From positions 1 to 64,000 of the forward strand of contig JACVCS010000009.1 in NCBI GenBank assembly GCA_016741915.1: a DNA stretch of 64,000 nt, written 5' to 3'. A program made the position numbers and the translations under genes. The notes beneath the pieces were generated by a model that searched no databases, was not told the DNA's origin, and worked only from the letters and a program-made list of their open reading frames with translations. Shown here in pieces: positions 17,276 through 25,333 of the stretch; position 1 is the stretch's first letter, and every line of letters begins with the position of its first letter. The stretch comes from Phycisphaerales bacterium (GTDB taxonomy: Bacteria > Planctomycetota > Phycisphaerae > Phycisphaerales > UBA1924).

Positions 17276-18262
17276 TCAATGTCCCCGGGCCTGGTTCCGT
17301 TGACCGTTCGTCGGGGGTTTCGGGCTCTTGCTTGAACCGCTTGGACCGGCCGTAGATTCGTTCAGCGGGTCAACCGGGGCTTCGGTGCTCTCCGTAAAAA
17401 CCCCCACCGGCACCGTCAGATCGATCTTTGCCAGCCCGGCATCGATCCGCCGGTTGAACTTCGGATCGTGACGAAGTTTCAGAAGCTCGTTGAGCTTCCA
17501 TTGGGCCGTGGGCTCACCGGGTTTCCACGCGCTCGGCGCCGAGCCCCAGATGATGCGGTTGTTCTGATCCGTGACAATGACCAGCCGCTTGCGCTTGACG
17601 TAGTCCGCAACGTCGAAGGCCACCACCTGCGGATAGACCTCCGTTGGGGCCAGGAATGTCAGCAGCGAGAGCGCCGCCTGCACATCGCCGCCCGTCCACT
17701 GCTCGCCATACGCCTCAGGGGGACCGGCAAACGGATTCAGGATTACCCGCGACGTGCTCACCGAGCCCGCGGGGTACGAGATCGGCAGCAGCTCCCCGCC
17801 CGCCGCGACGAGGTAATCGCGGTCCTTGTGCCGAACGAGGGCCACCGGCGCTCGCCACTCGGCGTTGATGCTCACCACGTGGTCGTTCTCACGCTTGATC
17901 CCGCGGAGTTTCGAGACCCACCCTGTGGAGATCAACCGATCGGCCGCCCTCTGAAGGCTCGCTTTATCCATCGGGTCGCTGGTCAGCTCCGCCTGGATCA
18001 TGTCCACAAGCTGGCGGCGGATCCCCTCGCTCATCCACGGCACGGGCAACCCGTCCGGTCCCTGACTCCCCGGGATCACCGGCCAGTTCACCGTCACCGC
18101 GATCGGTCGATCGTCGAGCGCCCGCTCGTGCATCGAGCTCGCCCGCCCCGCGAGATACCCCCGCCAGCCCACCAGCGAGCCGACCACGCCGATGAGAATC
18201 ACCGCCGTCAGGATCGTGGCGATCTTCTCGCGCCGTCTCGGGTTGGACTTCACACTGGGCAT
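17276..18262 (-). CDS. ftsQ: FtsQ/DivIB-like cell division protein
   Basis: A 328-residue bitopic protein: short basic N-terminus, one transmembrane helix (IATILTAVILIGVVGSLVGW), then an extracytoplasmic region with POTRA-like elements. The segment LQRAADRLISTGWVSKL followed by INAEWRAPVALVRHKDRDYL resembles the strand-helix pattern of FtsQ, and PVA...LVAAGGELL matches the family's 'no-excuse' strand before the beta domain. FtsQ links FtsB/FtsL to the divisome. The C-terminal 60 residues are a Ser/Pro-rich tail. Position after murC, murB and ddl is the classical dcw order, which supports the call; sequence similarity alone is moderate. Confidence 0.8.
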   Translation of the reverse strand: MPSVKSNPRRREKIATILTAVILIGVVGSLVGWRGYLAGRASSMHERALDDRPIAVTVNWPVIPGSQGPDGLPVPWMSEGIRRQLVDMIQAELTSDPMDKASLQRAADRLISTGWVSKLRGIKRENDHVVSINAEWRAPVALVRHKDRDYLVAAGGELLPISYPAGSVSTSRVILNPFAGPPEAYGEQWTGGDVQAALSLLTFLAPTEVYPQVVAFDVADYVKRKRLVIVTDQNNRIIWGSAPSAWKPGEPTAQWKLNELLKLRHDPKFNRRIDAGLAKIDLTVPVGVFTESTEAPVDPLNESTAGPSGSSKSPKPPTNGQRNQARGH

Positions 18263-18440
18263 GACCGCTTGAAGCCGCTCCTGTAGAGCCGAACACCCAT
18301 CCGGACCCGGACCAACCGGATCGACGGGATAACCGTAGCCCGCACGGGCCGCCGTTCATCCTGATTGGTGATCGACCAGCGCGGGGCTTTGGCTTCAAAG
18401 GCCCCAAAGGTTCTCCGCCCCGACCCATAGACCGAAGGCC

Positions 18441-19442
18441 TTATCCCTCGCCGATGGTCTCGCCCTCCGCCGCCCCCGCCGGGACCAGCCCCAGCGCCAG
18501 CTCCGCCAGTTTCGCGCACAGGTCGGGCATCGCCAGCCCCATCGCCGCCGCGGCTTTGGGCACCAGCGAGTGATCCGTGAATCCCGGGGTCGTGTTGATC
18601 TCCAGGAACCACAAAGCCCCGTCGCGGTCAAGCAGGTAGTCCGCCCTCGCCACATGCCGGAGCCCCATCGCCTTGAACAACCGCTGCGTGTGCTTCTTCA
18701 CCTTCTTGATCACCGGCTCGGGGAGGTCCAGATCCTGCCCCTCGACCAAATATCTCGTATCGTCGCGGATGTACTTCGCCTGATAGTCGTACAGCCCGTC
18801 CTTGGGGGCGATCTCGATCACCGGCAGGGCCGACTTGCCCACGATCCCCACGGTCAGTTCGCGGGCGCGGGTGTCGCCGCCGATCTTCGGCTCGATCATG
18901 TACGGACGCGGGCTCAGCCCCTGCTGCAAACGCTCGCGGGTTTCCTTCTCGATCGCCTCGACCGCCCTGGTGAACTCACCCCGGCTTGTGCAGACGTGCA
19001 ACCCGATGGTCGAGCCCTCGTGCACGGGCTTGATGATCACGGGGAGCTTCGTCGGGCAGACCGGGTCGCGAAGATTCAGCATCCACGCCGGCGCGGTGGG
19101 CACGCCGATCTCCGCGGCGAAGAACTTGCTGGCGATCTTGTCCATCGCGGTCCGCGCCCCGCGCGCGTCGGTGCCGACGTACGGCCGCCCGTCACGCTCC
19201 AGAATGTCCTGCAAAGGCCCGCCCTCACCCCAGGGCCCGTGCAGGTACGGAAAAATTAAATCCGCGGCCTGATCCTTCAGCCACGCACCGTCGACGGTGT
19301 CGATGATCTCCAGCCGGGCGGCAAAGCGCCCGGAGGCGTTCAATCCCGCGGCGATGGCGGTGGAGGACTTGATGGAGACCTCGCGCTCGGCATCGGGGCC
19401 GCCGCCGAGAACAAGAACGGTAGGGAGCGTGCTCATGGACAT
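18441..19442 (-). CDS. ddl: D-alanine--D-alanine ligase
   Basis: A 333-residue ATP-grasp ligase making the D-Ala-D-Ala end of the peptidoglycan stem peptide. Features: N-terminal VLVLGGGPDAEREVSIKS, the ATP-grasp phrases LPVIIKPVHEGSTIGLHV, the central ARELTVGIVG, and the C-terminal FLEINTTPGFTDHSLVPKAA with the Mg2+ ligands. Two ATG codons (19442 and 19436) compete; neither has an obvious ribosome site, and the difference is two residues. It lies between the zinc-ribbon protein and the ftsQ-like gene in the murC-murB-x-ddl-ftsQ order. Confidence 0.96.
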   Translation of the reverse strand: MSMSTLPTVLVLGGGPDAEREVSIKSSTAIAAGLNASGRFAARLEIIDTVDGAWLKDQAADLIFPYLHGPWGEGGPLQDILERDGRPYVGTDARGARTAMDKIASKFFAAEIGVPTAPAWMLNLRDPVCPTKLPVIIKPVHEGSTIGLHVCTSRGEFTRAVEAIEKETRERLQQGLSPRPYMIEPKIGGDTRARELTVGIVGKSALPVIEIAPKDGLYDYQAKYIRDDTRYLVEGQDLDLPEPVIKKVKKHTQRLFKAMGLRHVARADYLLDRDGALWFLEINTTPGFTDHSLVPKAAAAMGLAMPDLCAKLAELALGLVPAGAAEGETIGEG

Positions 19443-19507
19443 GCAGGATAGATTCGGCAAGGAGCCCCGGCGGGCGGGAGCGAAAAACGCCGATCGATGC
19501 ACATTCA

Positions 19508-19999
19508 TCACCTTCGGCGGGACGAAGCGAGCCGATCAAACCACACGCGCTCGACCGTTGCCAACCGTGTAAACCACACCGCCCAGAGCAACGGAACCAC
19601 CACGATCGCCAGCGTGATCAACACGGAGTACCAATACGGAAGCATGGGTGGAAACGGATTGATCGTCCCCGAGAAGCGCAGGTTGTGTTTTACGCCGCTG
19701 GCGACGAAGTTCAAGATGACCATCCCCGCGAGAAACATCCCCCGGCAGTACCACTTCTGCCGACGTAGCCACCGCTCACCCTCTCGCTCGGCCTCCAACG
19801 GCTTGACCTCAAACCCGCACTCCGGACAGTTCGCCTGCGGGTTCGCACCGTTGAGTTCGTACAGGCACTTCGGACAGAAGAGCGCCAGATTCCCAACCCG
19901 CAGAATGTCCCGGCAACGCCGCCGAAGCGTGTAGACCAGCAGCGTCCACATCAGCACACACGCGCCCAGCAGGATGAAATCAGCAACTCGCGACGACAT
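19508..19999 (-). CDS. Small zinc-ribbon membrane protein in the mur operon
   Basis: A 163-residue protein with an N-terminal membrane helix (DFILLGACVLMWTLLVYTL), a zinc ribbon of CPKCLYEL and CPECGFEV, and two further hydrophobic segments (YCRGMFLAGMVILNFVASG and WYSVLITLAIVVVPLLWAVW). It is related in plan to the two larger zinc-ribbon proteins at 5756-7851, which also pair a Cys-x-x-Cys ribbon of similar spacing with membrane spans. It lies 18 bases from the end of murB and 65 bases before ddl, so it is almost certainly in the cell-wall operon. No enzymatic motif is seen. Confidence 0.82.
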   Translation of the reverse strand: MSSRVADFILLGACVLMWTLLVYTLRRRCRDILRVGNLALFCPKCLYELNGANPQANCPECGFEVKPLEAEREGERWLRRQKWYCRGMFLAGMVILNFVASGVKHNLRFSGTINPFPPMLPYWYSVLITLAIVVVPLLWAVWFTRLATVERVWFDRLASSRRR

Positions 20000-20017
20000 G
20001 CACCCCGCTCCGATCCC

Positions 20018-20968
20018 TCACACCACCTCGCCCCAGACCTTCACCTCGGGCTCGATGGTCACGCCGAAGCGGTCGTGCACGCGCCTACGAACTTCGCGCA
20101 TCAGCGCGATCAGATCGCCCGCGGTACACCCCGCGTGCGCCACGAAGAAGTTCGCATGCCGATCGCTGACCTCCGCCGATCCGATCCGCAGGCCCTTGCA
20201 CCCGGCGCGGTCGATGAGCAGCCCGGCGCTCACCCGCGCCCCGCCCGCACCGATCCCCTCCACCGCGGCGCTCAGCGTCGGGTTCTTGAAGCAGCACCCC
20301 GCACTGTCCGCGGCCATCGGCTGCGTCCGCTTCTTGTACTCCATCACGTCCTTCAACTTCACCCGCGCCGAGGTATCGCCCGCCGCCAAAACCGCAAGCT
20401 TGAACCGCACCCGCGTAACGATGAAGTCGCGCAGACCGGCAAAGTCGCTGCGCCGATAGTCGAAGATCACCTTCTCACGCGACAGCTCATGCAGCTTCCC
20501 GTCGCGCGAGAGCCCGGTCACGCTCTGCACGCAATCGCCGAACTGTCCGAAGGCGCCCCCCGCGTTCATCGCCGCCGCCCCGCCGACGGTCGCGGGGATG
20601 CCGCCGAGGGTTTCGAGCCCGCTCAGCCCGCGCCGCACGGTCTCGGTGATGAGTTGCGGCAGTTTCACCCCGCCGCCGGCATCGACGATCCCCGTGCGTT
20701 CGTCGATCACCACCTCCGCAAACTTGCCCTCGCTGAGTTCAACGACGAGCTCGCGCACGCCCGAATCCGCCACCAGCAGGTTCGCGCCGTCACCCAGCAC
20801 GCGCAGGTTCGCGTCGATGCCCAGACATTCGCGGAGCTGATCGATCGTCGCAGGGCGCGCGAACCTCTCGGCCCGCCCGCCACACTTGAACCACGTCGAA
20901 ACGGGCTGGTCGGTCAGGATCTCCACGCTGGAGCGGGTCATGGCTTGGTCGGCGGCGGTGGTGGTCAT
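20018..20968 (-). CDS. murB: UDP-N-acetylenolpyruvoylglucosamine reductase
   Basis: A 316-residue FAD enzyme that reduces the enolpyruvyl group to give UDP-MurNAc. Seen: STWFKCGGRAERFARPATID, FAD-binding LGDGANLLVADSG, the IPATVGGAAAMNAGGAFGQF loop, YRRSDF with the catalytic-region Tyr/Arg, and SAGCCFKNP, where the catalytic Ser of GSxFKNP is replaced by Cys-Cys (a Cys variant is known in some MurB proteins). The C-terminal half has LIDRAGCKGLRIG and NFFVAHAGCTAGD, typical of type II MurB. It lies 37 bases after murC in the same direction. Confidence 0.95.
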   Translation of the reverse strand: MTTTAADQAMTRSSVEILTDQPVSTWFKCGGRAERFARPATIDQLRECLGIDANLRVLGDGANLLVADSGVRELVVELSEGKFAEVVIDERTGIVDAGGGVKLPQLITETVRRGLSGLETLGGIPATVGGAAAMNAGGAFGQFGDCVQSVTGLSRDGKLHELSREKVIFDYRRSDFAGLRDFIVTRVRFKLAVLAAGDTSARVKLKDVMEYKKRTQPMAADSAGCCFKNPTLSAAVEGIGAGGARVSAGLLIDRAGCKGLRIGSAEVSDRHANFFVAHAGCTAGDLIALMREVRRRVHDRFGVTIEPEVKVWGEVV

Positions 20969-21005
20969 GGATTCACGTGCGAAAGCAAACGATTGAAGAA
21001 CCCGA

Positions 21006-22601
21006 TCAGACCTTCTTCGCGGTCTTCAGGTACCCCTCCGCGACCTGATAGACCGGGCCCGCGCCCATCACCACCAGCACATCGCCCGGCTTGCAGAGGT
21101 TCTCAAGCTGCTCCACGATCGCCTCGAACGGGTAGAGGTGCATCGCGTGCACGCCCTTGCTGCGCAGGCGGTCGACAAGGTCCGCCGCGGTGACCTTCTG
21201 CTTCTCTTCCACGCTGTCGCGCACGAAGTAGATATGCGGCACGATCACCACGTCCGCCTCGCTGAAGGCGTTGGCAAACTCTTCCAGCAGGTGGCGCGTT
21301 CGGCTGTGCTGGTGCGGCTGAAAGACGCAGATCAACCGACCGTTGCGGGCCTCGGGCGCTTCAAACTGCCGAAGAGCCTTGAGCGTCGCTTCGACCTCGG
21401 TGGGGTGGTGCCCGTAATCGTCATAGACGCGGACCACGCCGCCGAGCGGGTGCGGTCGCTGCCCCATGAACTGGCTGCGCCGATCAACCCCGCGGAAGGC
21501 CGACAGACTCGAAGCGATGCTCGAACCATCCGCCCCCAGCAGCAGCGCCAACGTGGCGGCCGTGGCGCTGTTCATCGCGTTGTGCGCCCCGGGCATATTC
21601 ACCGTCCACACCAAGGGCTTGCTCAGCCCGGGCCCGACAAGCTCCACCCGTCGCGTCGCGGGGTCAAAGCTCACACGCCAGTCGGCCTCGGGGCTGAAGC
21701 CGATCGTCTGCACATTGGCGCTGATCCCCGCCGTCACCTCGCGCCGGTGCGCGCCGTCGTGCGCAATAAGCAACGTCCCGCCCTGGTCCGCCGGCGCCAC
21801 AAGCTTGGCGAAGTGATGGAAGCTCTCCACCACCGCGTCCAGCGAGCCGTAGATATCCAGGTGGTCGGCCTCGACCGAGTTGATGCACGCGATCTGCGGG
21901 CGGAAGTTGTGGAACGAGCGGTTGAACTCGCACGCCTCCGCGATCACGATCCCGCTCTTGCCCGAAAGCGCCCCCTTCGGAATCCGCTCGGCACCGAGCC
22001 TGAACCCCAGCGCGGGCGAACCCACCGGCGCAGACGAACCGGCAAGCTGGGCGCACGTCGCGCCGACGATGGCCGTGGGCTCAAGCCCCGCGTCGGAGAG
22101 GATGCACGAGAGCATGCTCGTGGTGGTGCTCTTGCCGTGCGTGCCGGCGATCGCCACGCCCGTGCGCCCGATCATGCTCCGCCCCAAGGCCTCGGCGTAC
22201 GTCAGATGAGGCACCCCGCGACGCTGCGCTTCGAGCATCTGCGGATGATCGGGCTTGATGGCCGCTGAGGCGATCACCAGCGCACAGTCATCGGGCAGCC
22301 AGGGCTTGGACTGATCAAACCCGACGCTGATCCCCTCGTTCTGAAGCGTGCGGGTGGTTTCCTGCTCGGTGGAATCCGACCCCGAGACAACCGCCCCGCG
22401 CGACTTGAGCATCCGCGCCAGCCCCGCCATCCCGCACCCGCCGATGCCGATCATGTACACCTGCGCCCCGGCCACGTGCAATGGCTGGTCGCCCGCGGTC
22501 GCACCGGCGGTCATCATCGTTCCCGAAGCGGTCTGCCCCGGGTTGGTCTGGGTCGTGGGTTTCATGGCCAGGGTCTCGATCGCGGGCGCGGTTGAACTCA
22601 T
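21006..22601 (-). CDS. murC: UDP-N-acetylmuramate--L-alanine ligase
   Basis: A 531-residue Mur ligase that adds L-Ala to UDP-MurNAc. Motifs: MIGIGGCGMAGLARML near residue 50, ATP-binding GTHGKSTTTSMLS, VEADHLDIYGSLD, the MPGAHNAMNSATAA segment, YDDYGHHPTEV, FQPHQHSRTRHLL and the closing VMGAGPVYQVAEGY. An N-terminal tail of about 45 Thr/Ala-rich residues precedes the fold and makes the protein longer than the usual 460-490; it is encoded after the ATG at 22601. The same frame stays open for another 500 codons upstream, but that stretch is antisense to floA. First gene of the cell-wall operon. Confidence 0.95.
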   Translation of the reverse strand: MSSTAPAIETLAMKPTTQTNPGQTASGTMMTAGATAGDQPLHVAGAQVYMIGIGGCGMAGLARMLKSRGAVVSGSDSTEQETTRTLQNEGISVGFDQSKPWLPDDCALVIASAAIKPDHPQMLEAQRRGVPHLTYAEALGRSMIGRTGVAIAGTHGKSTTTSMLSCILSDAGLEPTAIVGATCAQLAGSSAPVGSPALGFRLGAERIPKGALSGKSGIVIAEACEFNRSFHNFRPQIACINSVEADHLDIYGSLDAVVESFHHFAKLVAPADQGGTLLIAHDGAHRREVTAGISANVQTIGFSPEADWRVSFDPATRRVELVGPGLSKPLVWTVNMPGAHNAMNSATAATLALLLGADGSSIASSLSAFRGVDRRSQFMGQRPHPLGGVVRVYDDYGHHPTEVEATLKALRQFEAPEARNGRLICVFQPHQHSRTRHLLEEFANAFSEADVVIVPHIYFVRDSVEEKQKVTAADLVDRLRSKGVHAMHLYPFEAIVEQLENLCKPGDVLVVMGAGPVYQVAEGYLKTAKKV

Positions 22602-22763
22602 GGAAAGGGTATCGGCGCTCCGCCCTCCGTCCGTGCAAAACCCGCGACCCCCCGCAAACTCCGTTCTTCGACCCAGCAGGGCTCTATACTCATCCCCGCC
22701 GCAGCGCTGCGTGCGCGGGCGTTGTTCGAGTCGCTTTCGCTTCTCCTTTGAGGGGTATGGACC

Positions 22764-23783
22764 ATGGGTACCGGACCGTTGATCGCCGCGTTGGTTGTGC
22801 TGGGCCTCATCCTCGTGGTGATCGGCTTCATCATGGCCCAGTTCCTCAGCCTCTACATTCAGGCCGCCGTCAGCAACGCCAAGGTCTCCATGCTCGAGCT
22901 CATCGGCATGCGCCTGCGGAAGGTCGACCTCCGCGTGATCGTCTTCAGCCGGATCCGCGCCAAGAAGGCCGGGCTTGAGATCTCCACCGCCAACATCGAA
23001 ACGCACTACCTCGCCGGCGGGCGCGTCCCGCAGGTCATCAGCGCCCTCATCGCCGCGCAGGGCGCCAAAATCCCCCTGACCTGGGACATGGCCCGCGCCA
23101 TCGACCTCGCCGGTCGCGACATCTTCGACGCCGTGCAGACCAGCGTGAACCCCAAGGTCATCGACTGCCCAGCCCAGGTCGGCTCGCGCAGCACCATCGA
23201 CGCCGTCGCCGGTGACGGCATCCAGCTCAAGGCCAAGGCCCGCGTCACCGTCCGCACCAACCTCGCCCGCCTCGTCGGCGGCGCCACCGAAGAGACCATC
23301 ATCGCCCGCGTCGGCGAAGGCATCGTCACCACCATCGGCAGCGCCAAGAGCCACAAGGAAGTTCTCGAGAACCCCGACAACATCTCCAAGACCGTCATGG
23401 CCAAGGGCCTCGACGCAGGCACCGCCTTCGAGATCCTGTCCATCGACATCGCCGACATCGACGTGGGCGAGAACATCGGCGCCCAGCTCCAGCAGGCCCA
23501 GGCCGAGGCGGTCAAGAAAATGGCCCAAGCCGAGGCCGAAAGCCGCGCCGCCAAGGCCCGCGCCCTCGAACAGGAAAACCGCGCCAAGATCGAAGAGAAC
23601 AAGGCCATGGTCGTCCTCGCCGAGGCCGAAATCCCCCGCGCCATCGCCCACGCCTTCAACTCCGGCCAGCTCGGCATCATGGACTACTACCGCCTGAAAA
23701 ACGTCCAAGCCGACACCCTCATGCGCTCCGCCATCGCCGGCGGCGGCACGCAGTCCGTCGGTGAACGCGGCCCGCTGAGCTGA
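22764..23783 (+). CDS. floA: Flotillin-like protein FloA
   Basis: A 339-residue flotillin-like scaffold of membrane microdomains. The N-terminus is a hydrophobic hairpin or helix ([22 protein letters not shown]), followed by the SPFH-type region with [24 protein letters not shown] and [19 protein letters not shown], and a C-terminal Ala/Glu-rich coiled coil ([21 protein letters not shown]). The ending [14 protein letters not shown] is typical of FloA/YqfA. It is divergent from murC across 160 bases and is followed after 54 bases by an SxtJ-like gene. No NfeD gene adjoins it; the NfeD in this window pairs with the other flotillin. Confidence 0.95.
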   Translation: MGTGPLIAALVVLGLILVVIGFIMAQFLSLYIQAAVSNAKVSMLELIGMRLRKVDLRVIVFSRIRAKKAGLEISTANIETHYLAGGRVPQVISALIAAQGAKIPLTWDMARAIDLAGRDIFDAVQTSVNPKVIDCPAQVGSRSTIDAVAGDGIQLKAKARVTVRTNLARLVGGATEETIIARVGEGIVTTIGSAKSHKEVLENPDNISKTVMAKGLDAGTAFEILSIDIADIDVGENIGAQLQQAQAEAVKKMAQAEAESRAAKARALEQENRAKIEENKAMVVLAEAEIPRAIAHAFNSGQLGIMDYYRLKNVQADTLMRSAIAGGGTQSVGERGPLS

Positions 23784-23837
23784 TCCCACAGCCCCACCCA
23801 CCCCCCTCGGCCCTCCACCCTCGGCCCTTTCCCACCC

Positions 23838-24476
23838 ATGGCCCTGATCGACATCAAGATCGACCCCACCCCGCGTGATCTGAAAATCTTCGCGGTGCTG
23901 TGGGCCGCCTTCTTCCTCATCCTGGGCAAAATCGCCTTCTTCACCGACGCGGTGATCTTCTCCGCCGCCGTCTTCACATCCTCCTGCTTCCTGATCAGCT
24001 TCGCCCTCAACCGCGACTACGCCAAGAAGCTCCAGCTCTGGGGTCTGCTCTTCCCCAGCGGGCTGTGGGCCCTGTACTTCCTCGAACGCTGGGCCCTGCA
24101 CACCGACGCCTCCTCATCCGCCGGGTGGCTCTCTTCATCCTCAACGTACCTGGGCATCACCGCCGCCGGGGCTCAATGGCTCGTCCTCGCCGTCGTCGTC
24201 GCGCTGGGCATCCTCGGCACGCTGCTCATGCTCACCGTCCGCGGCAGCGCCCGCGTCATCTACCGCACGTGGATGTTCGCCGCCCTGCCCATCGGCTGGA
24301 CCGTCTCCCACATCGTGCTCGGTCTCGTCTACTTCCTCATCCTCACACCCATCGGCCTGGCCCTGCGCCTGCTCGGCAAAGACCCGATGACCAGCACCTT
24401 CGACAAAGCCGCAGGAACCTACTGGACGACCGCCAAAACCAGCAACGACCCGCAACGCGCCTTCCGCCAGTTCTGA
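23838..24476 (+). CDS. SxtJ-like multi-pass membrane protein
   Basis: A 212-residue membrane protein. The N-terminus DPTPRDLKIFAVLWAAFFLI and the C-terminal block VSHIVLGLVYFLILTPIGLA, RLLGKDPM...GTYW resemble the SxtJ family, first named from the saxitoxin cluster but widespread in bacteria without toxin genes. Between them are extra membrane segments that make it longer than common members of about 130 residues. SxtJ proteins are usually encoded next to a DUF5989 protein; that partner is instead at 16075-16314. It follows floA closely and is probably cotranscribed. The function of the family is unknown to me. No saxitoxin gene is present. Confidence 0.75.
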   Translation: MALIDIKIDPTPRDLKIFAVLWAAFFLILGKIAFFTDAVIFSAAVFTSSCFLISFALNRDYAKKLQLWGLLFPSGLWALYFLERWALHTDASSSAGWLSSSSTYLGITAAGAQWLVLAVVVALGILGTLLMLTVRGSARVIYRTWMFAALPIGWTVSHIVLGLVYFLILTPIGLALRLLGKDPMTSTFDKAAGTYWTTAKTSNDPQRAFRQF

Positions 24477-24572
24477 GGTCTTCTCACGCGATCGAAGTCG
24501 GAAGATTCAACGCGGAGGACACGGAGAACGCAGAGAAGACCGAGCAGAAAAGCAACGCTGAGATCCGACCAG

Positions 24573-24632
24573 CCACTGAGCCACTCTGCCACTCTGCCAC
24601 TCTGCCACTCTGCCACTCTGCCACTCTGCCAC
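24573..24632. repeat. Octamer tandem array CCACTCTG
   Basis: Six exact copies of CCACTCTG occupy 24581-24628, with a degenerate copy CCACTGAG before and CCAC after. It lies about 100 bases past the SxtJ-like stop in a short gap before the convergent DCC gene. Confidence 0.9.
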
Positions 24633-24643
24633 CGGCTCCCAAT

Positions 24644-24668
24644 TTTGAGCTTTGAGCTTTGAGCTTTG
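24644..24668. repeat. Heptamer tandem array TTTGAGC
   Basis: Three exact copies of TTTGAGC (24644-24664) are followed by TTTG, 12 bases after the octamer array. Related words in the opposite orientation (AACTCAAAACTCAAAGC) precede the octamer array at 54105. Confidence 0.8.
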
Positions 24669-24687
24669 CCTTCCCAGTCCCCAGTGC

Positions 24688-25047
24688 CTACTTCCCAACC
24701 ACACACACCCGCGCATCGGCAAACCGCCGATACACCCGCGGCCCAACCCCCGTCACGCCCCCCAGCCACACCACCGGCACCGTCGGCCAAAGCGTCACCA
24801 CCAGCCGCACCAACCGCTGATACGCCTCATACCCAACCGCGATCTGCCCGTCCGCCATCACCATGTGCAGGTCCGCGCCCAGCCGCTCCTCAGACAACCA
24901 ATCCAGCCCCAACCTTCCCAGCCCCGCCCGATCCGTGCTGGCGATGATCGTCAGTTGCCGAAAGCAATCCAGCCGACGCAGCCACCCCGCCAGCCGCTCA
25001 CACGGCCCGCACCGACCATCAAAGATCACCACCGCTCGCGCCCGCAT
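24688..25047 (-). CDS. DCC-family thioredoxin-like protein (DUF393)
   Basis: A 119-residue protein of the DCC family, named after Asp-x-x-Cys-x-x-Cys: the N-terminus reads AVVIFDGRCGPCERLAGWLR with the CGPC pair. The remaining region has ASTDRAGLGRLGLDWL and the later YEAYQRLVRLVVTLWPTVPV, both usual for DUF393. These proteins are predicted thiol-disulphide oxidoreductases; the redox partner is unknown. The ATG at 25047 starts immediately before the conserved beta-strand; an in-frame start seven codons earlier is less fitting. It converges with the SxtJ-like gene across the repeat arrays. Confidence 0.85.
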   Translation of the reverse strand: MRARAVVIFDGRCGPCERLAGWLRRLDCFRQLTIIASTDRAGLGRLGLDWLSEERLGADLHMVMADGQIAVGYEAYQRLVRLVVTLWPTVPVVWLGGVTGVGPRVYRRFADARVCVVGK

Positions 25048-25333
25048 CAATCTAACCGTAGCCGGCAAAGACCATCACACCTCTCCCGCACACAACCAAT
25101 CACCCAACAAACTTCAACCACATCTCACACTCACCCCCCCACAACCCGATCAGTTCTCCGTGAAAACCTCCACAATCGCCCGAACTGAACTGGTCCGTCC
25201 GAGAACCGGGTTTACACTGATCTTCTCATCGTGTGGGGTTTGATGGCGCGGATTCTCTCTCCGCTCCACCCAACCGAGCCGCGTGGCTCGCCCACCCACA
25301 ATCGATGATTCGGGAAGAGAAGGAGTGTCCCCA

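Noticed and set aside
22602-24101. Minus-strand open frame continuing about 500 codons upstream of murC, giving a 1031-residue protein
   Set aside because: It is antisense to floA and the SxtJ-like gene, is extremely rich in Gly, Asp and Glu, and lacks any domain. MurC starts at 22601.
23838-24476. Part of a saxitoxin-type biosynthetic cluster, because of similarity to SxtJ
   Set aside because: No other sxt or secondary-metabolite gene is nearby; SxtJ-like proteins are widespread and the name reflects only where the family was first listed.
24573-24668. Possible CRISPR array
   Set aside because: Units are 7-8 bp without spacers and there are no cas genes; it is a simple tandem repeat. The same holds for 47470 and 54105.
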